From JANLIQ01 sp964358205 (lineage in GTDB: Bacteria; Patescibacteriota; UBA1384; 2-12-FULL-50-11): a stretch of 7,838 nucleotides of DNA. How positions within the stretch are numbered: the first letter of the stretch is position 1; each line of letters opens with the position of its first letter. A program made the position numbers and the translations under genes. Shown here piece by piece: positions 5,888 through 7,838 of this stretch. The stretch is from positions 1-7,838 of the forward strand of contig CAYHNZ010000038.1 in the NCBI GenBank assembly GCA_964358205.1, read 5' to 3'. Below the pieces are notes generated by a model. It did not search any database. It saw nothing but the letters and a program-made list of their open reading frames with translations, and was not told the DNA's origin.

Positions 5888-6070
5888 TTGAACCTCCGGG
5901 TGAGAGACGAGCGCAGCGACATCTTGAGCTGTAGAGCGAAAGACGAGCGCTAGCGACATCTTGAGCTGTAGAGCGAAGGACGAGCGCTAGCGACATCTCG
6001 AAGCCTCAAGTGAGAGACGAGCGCTAGCAACATCTTGAACCCCAAAATGAAAGACGAGCGCTAGCAACAT
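5888..6070. repeat. 37-bp tandem repeat array filling the rpiB-rpe intergenic space
   Basis: The element GACGAGCGCTAGCRACATCT starts at 5906, 5942, 5979, 6016 and 6053, giving steps of 36, 37, 37 and 37 bp; the 36 comes from one missing T. A degenerate partial sixth unit abuts the rpe start (CATCTTGAACCTCC, 5885-5898). On the minus strand each full unit reads toward AAGATG or GAGATG, and the last one contains GGAGG plus the genuine rpe start codon. The core holds the palindrome CGCTAGCG. The period is not a multiple of three and units drift in their second half, so it is not a protein-coding repeat. There are no spacers of unrelated sequence and no long identical units, so it is not a CRISPR array. 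Confidence 0.85.
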
Positions 6071-6074
6071 TTTA

Positions 6075-6500
6075 TCAACTATCGATCTGTTTTATCCGTC
6101 TTTTATGACGGTCGGCATGACTGAAACTGGTTGACAGAAACGCCGAGACAATCTCCCAGCCAGTTGATTCGTCGATAAATCGAGCCGGTAAAGAAATGAT
6201 ATTGGAGTCGTTATCTTCTCTGGTTTCGATTGCCATTCGGGGACTCCAAACCACGGCCGCTCTTATACCGCGTAACCGATTAGCGGACATTGCCATACCT
6301 TGACCTGATCCACAGACCATTATCCCCTTCCCGTCGTGCTTCAGTACGGCTTTAGCTAGTTGACTGGCTAATCCAGGGTAGTCAACAGGCTTTCGTGAAA
6401 AAGTTCCGAAATCTTCGAAAGCGATTTTTCTTTCTGCGAGCTTGTGACAAATCTTTTCCTTAAGGTCAAAACCAGCATGATCGGCAGCGAGAAAAATCAT
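6075..6500 (-). CDS. rpiB: Ribose-5-phosphate isomerase B (RpiB/LacA/LacB family)
   Basis: A 141-residue protein, typical of the family, that interconverts ribose-5-P and ribulose-5-P in the cytosol. Seen directly: AADHAG (5-10, substrate Asp7/His8), DFGTFS, DYPGLASQLAKAV (40-52), MVCGSGQGMAMSANRLRGIRAA (from 61) with the catalytic base Cys63, and the C-terminal phosphate-binding arginines in DRHKRR (Arg131, Arg135). The block normally read as R-x-HND is TREDNDSN here, so the histidine that opens the furanose ring in E. coli RpiB (His99) aligns with Asp96. The rest of the active site is intact, so a working isomerase is still likely, perhaps with changed mechanism or sugar preference. The start is the only sensible ATG and the Shine-Dalgarno is weak. 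It is followed by the tandem repeat array and rpe, whose substrate it makes. Confidence 0.93.
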   Translation of the reverse strand: MIFLAADHAGFDLKEKICHKLAERKIAFEDFGTFSRKPVDYPGLASQLAKAVLKHDGKGIMVCGSGQGMAMSANRLRGIRAAVVWSPRMAIETREDNDSNIISLPARFIDESTGWEIVSAFLSTSFSHADRHKRRIKQIDS

Positions 6501-6527
6501 CTTAGCTAATTTCCGATTTACAATTTA

Positions 6528-6609
6528 CAATTTTCAGTAAATTATCAATTATGCAATTTTCAAACATTGATTCATTGGAACTTAATTGAAAATTGGAAAC
6601 TGAAAATTG
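6528..6609. repeat. Nested AT-rich inverted repeats between the dehydrogenase gene and rpiB
   Basis: The outer arms CAATTTTCAGT (6528-6538) and ACTGAAAATTG (6599-6609) are exact complements. The inner arms CAATTTTCAA (6554-6563) and TTGAAAATTG (6586-6595) are too. Both pairs share the CAATTTTCA motif, and a further CAATTTA lies at 6521. The 120-bp space could fold into a long two-tier hairpin. It is AT-rich and unlike the neighbouring genes in composition. No T-run or promoter consensus is convincing. Confidence 0.75.
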
Positions 6610-6620
6610 AGAATTCATCG

Positions 6621-7634
6621 TTAGGTACTAACGGTGTTGATTGGGTCTCCACTAACCATTCCTTCAATGTTTTCGATGGTCGTATTGAGAATATTGTGCA
6701 TCGATTCCTTGCTGTTAAAGGCATTGTGCGGCGTTAGTAGGACGTGAGGATGACGCATCAACGCATGATCGGCCATGGCCATTTGATAGTCTTTTAGTTT
6801 GAAATAGGGCGAGAAAAACTCTTTCTCTTCTTTCAGTAAGCCCTCATCTTCCAATACATCGATGCCGGCTTGGGCGACTGTACCGTCGTCAAGCGCTGTT
6901 AGTAAGGCACTGGCATCGATCAATCCGCCACGAGCGGTATTGAGAATGACCACACCCTTCTTCATTAACTTAAATTGCTCGGTGGATAGCATATGCTTAT
7001 TCTCTGGCGTTAGCGGCACATGAACGGTAATTACATCGGCTTTACCAAGCACATCGTTCAATGGCATATACTCTATACCTAATTTTTCCGTCAGTTCAGT
7101 ATTCGGGTGCGGATCAGAACCGATCAGCTTCATATCTAGGCCGTGAGCGATTTGGGCCACATGAGCGCCAATCTTACCTGTCCCGACGACGCCCAGAGTC
7201 TTACCAGAAAGATCCCAGCCAGAGAGGCCGGTGTATTCATAAACCCCGTCGCGAGTTCGCTCGACCGACTCGACTATCTTTCGTGACATTGCTAACAGCA
7301 ATGCCACGGTATGCTCGGCCACGGTATTTGGTCCGTAAGCCGGTACATTACTGACGACAATGTGGCGACTGGCCGCCTCGCCAAGATCTATATGGTCGAC
7401 ACCGACCGACATAGTCGCAATACCCTTAACCTTATTAAGATGGGTCAAAACCAGATGCGATAAATCGGAGTAAATAAAAGAAACAATATAATCGGCAGTA
7501 GCGGCCTCGTGGATATTGTCGTAAGACAATCGGTGATTAAAAAATTCTAACTCAACTTTATGCTGAAGTTTGTCCTTCAAAAATTCCTGCTCCCATGGTT
7601 CGACTTCAAAGCAAATAACTTTATGCAACTCCAT
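6621..7634 (-). CDS. D-2-hydroxyacid dehydrogenase, D-lactate-dehydrogenase-like
   Basis: A 337-residue NAD-dependent dehydrogenase of the D-isomer-specific 2-hydroxyacid family. Seen directly: SVGVDHIDL (76-84), the Rossmann loop GVVGTGKIG (148-156) with Asp174 at the end of the second strand pointing to NAD+, LNTARGG with catalytic Arg235, GIDVLEDEG with catalytic Glu264, and LLTPHNAF with catalytic His303. The long stretch between Glu264 and His303 is closer to D-lactate dehydrogenases than to phosphoglycerate dehydrogenase, so pyruvate to D-lactate is the best guess. Phenylpyruvate or hydroxyisocaproate reductase activity is possible. The start at 7634 is chosen because MELHKVICFEVEPWE matches the family N-terminus. 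An in-frame ATG at 7712 would add 26 residues without family character. It is the first gene of the cluster and would reoxidise the NADH made by gap. Confidence 0.9.
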   Translation of the reverse strand: MELHKVICFEVEPWEQEFLKDKLQHKVELEFFNHRLSYDNIHEAATADYIVSFIYSDLSHLVLTHLNKVKGIATMSVGVDHIDLGEAASRHIVVSNVPAYGPNTVAEHTVALLLAMSRKIVESVERTRDGVYEYTGLSGWDLSGKTLGVVGTGKIGAHVAQIAHGLDMKLIGSDPHPNTELTEKLGIEYMPLNDVLGKADVITVHVPLTPENKHMLSTEQFKLMKKGVVILNTARGGLIDASALLTALDDGTVAQAGIDVLEDEGLLKEEKEFFSPYFKLKDYQMAMADHALMRHPHVLLTPHNAFNSKESMHNILNTTIENIEGMVSGDPINTVST

Positions 7635-7731
7635 CACTATATCCACTCTAGCAGAACGACCGAACGACAAGTAGCTTCTGGCTCGATCCGCTACTTTAAG
7701 ATAAGGTAACAACTGTGTTGCGGGTGTGGTT

Positions 7732-7763
7732 CTCCGCCATCCGCCAACTGGTCGGAGGCGGAG
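7732..7763. repeat. GC-rich hairpin repeat between the dehydrogenase gene and tRNA-Gly
   Basis: CTCCGCC (7732-7738) pairs with GGCGGAG (7757-7763), and after one bulged base TCCG (7740-7743) pairs with CGGA (7753-7756), leaving the loop CCAACTGGT. On the plus strand a run of five T follows only about 10 nt later, and on the minus strand there is none, so it is not a clear terminator. From memory, similar CCGCCAACTGG-centred hairpins are frequent between genes of Patescibacteria; that is recollection, not something shown by the window. Confidence 0.65.
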
Positions 7764-7784
7764 GCAGAATACTTTTTAGAAATT

Positions 7785-7838
7785 GCGGGATTAGCTCAAT
7801 GGTAGAGCGCTTGCTTCCCAAGCAAGATACGCGAGTTC
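7785..7838 (+). tRNA. tRNA-Gly (anticodon CCC), 3' end cut by window
   Basis: The acceptor strand GCGGGAT begins at 7785, followed by TA, a D-arm GCTC-AATGGTA-GAGC, and an anticodon stem CTTGC/GCAAG around the loop TTCCCAA. The anticodon is CCC at 7817-7819, reading GGG. A short variable region ATAC follows, then GCGAGTTC, the 5' half of the T-arm. The window ends in the T-loop, so the 3' acceptor strand and any CCA are not visible. The D-loop and anticodon loop are typical of bacterial tRNA-Gly. It is divergent from the dehydrogenase gene. Confidence 0.95.

Noticed and set aside
5887..5922. Longer rpe start at 5922
   Set aside because: The added residues are translated from the tandem repeat, while GGAGG stands 6 nt before the ATG at 5886.
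5888..6070. CRISPR array, because of regular 37-bp steps
   Set aside because: The units are contiguous, without unique spacers of defined length, and the second half of each unit is only a drifting version of the same sequence. No cas genes are present.
7635..7712. Longer dehydrogenase start at 7712
   Set aside because: The 26 added residues show no similarity to the family N-terminus, which begins at 7634.

Overview
The window looks like a stretch of chromosome from a small-genome fermentative bacterium, most likely a member of the Candidate Phyla Radiation (Patescibacteria). This is inferred from the two-gene (split) transketolase, the compact set of lower-glycolysis and pentose-phosphate genes, a lactate-dehydrogenase-like gene, and the short hairpin-forming repeats that fill the spaces between genes. 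TGA is used as an ordinary stop codon by gap, the transketolase N-subunit gene and rpiB, which argues against the recoded Gracilibacteria/Absconditabacteria lineages. No ribosomal gene or other firm taxonomic marker is present, so the assignment is moderate.

Left part (1-1160). A UlaG-like metallo-beta-lactamase-fold hydrolase on the minus strand loses only its last residues at the window edge. Facing away from it on the plus strand is a small XRE-type helix-turn-helix protein (722-1066), the only plus-strand protein gene. It is bracketed by two long perfect palindromes, 36 bp at 712-747 overlapping its start and 30 bp at 1070-1099 just after its stop. They share a 24-bp core and differ by a change made symmetrically in both arms. 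This is the most unusual signal in the window and is read here as a candidate autoregulatory operator pair or a small palindrome-bounded cassette.

Central and right part (1163-7634). Seven genes run on the minus strand, in transcription order: D-2-hydroxyacid dehydrogenase (LdhA-like), rpiB, rpe, transketolase N-subunit, transketolase C-subunit, class II fructose-bisphosphate aldolase, and gap. Together they interconvert ribose-5-P, ribulose-5-P and xylulose-5-P, shuffle two-carbon units, split or form fructose-1,6-bisphosphate, oxidise glyceraldehyde-3-P, and probably regenerate NAD+ by reducing pyruvate to D-lactate. No transaldolase is visible. Catalytic residues are intact in nearly all of them. 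The exception is RpiB, where the expected ring-opening His is Asp.

The spaces between these genes are 120-188 bp, except rpe/transketolase-N, which overlap by 11 bp. Most hold their own repeat family: an AATTTTCAA nested inverted repeat (6528-6609), a 37-bp tandem array (5888-6070) whose last unit carries the rpe ribosome-binding site and start, AAGTCAAAACT repeats (4268-4401), and TCCCAAA/TTTGGGA repeats (3165-3294) that supply the last codons and stop of the transketolase C-subunit. The gap leader holds two short inverted repeats.

Right edge (7635-7838). A GC-rich hairpin repeat precedes a plus-strand tRNA-Gly(CCC) cut by the window end. No transposase, phage gene, CRISPR array or rRNA is seen.
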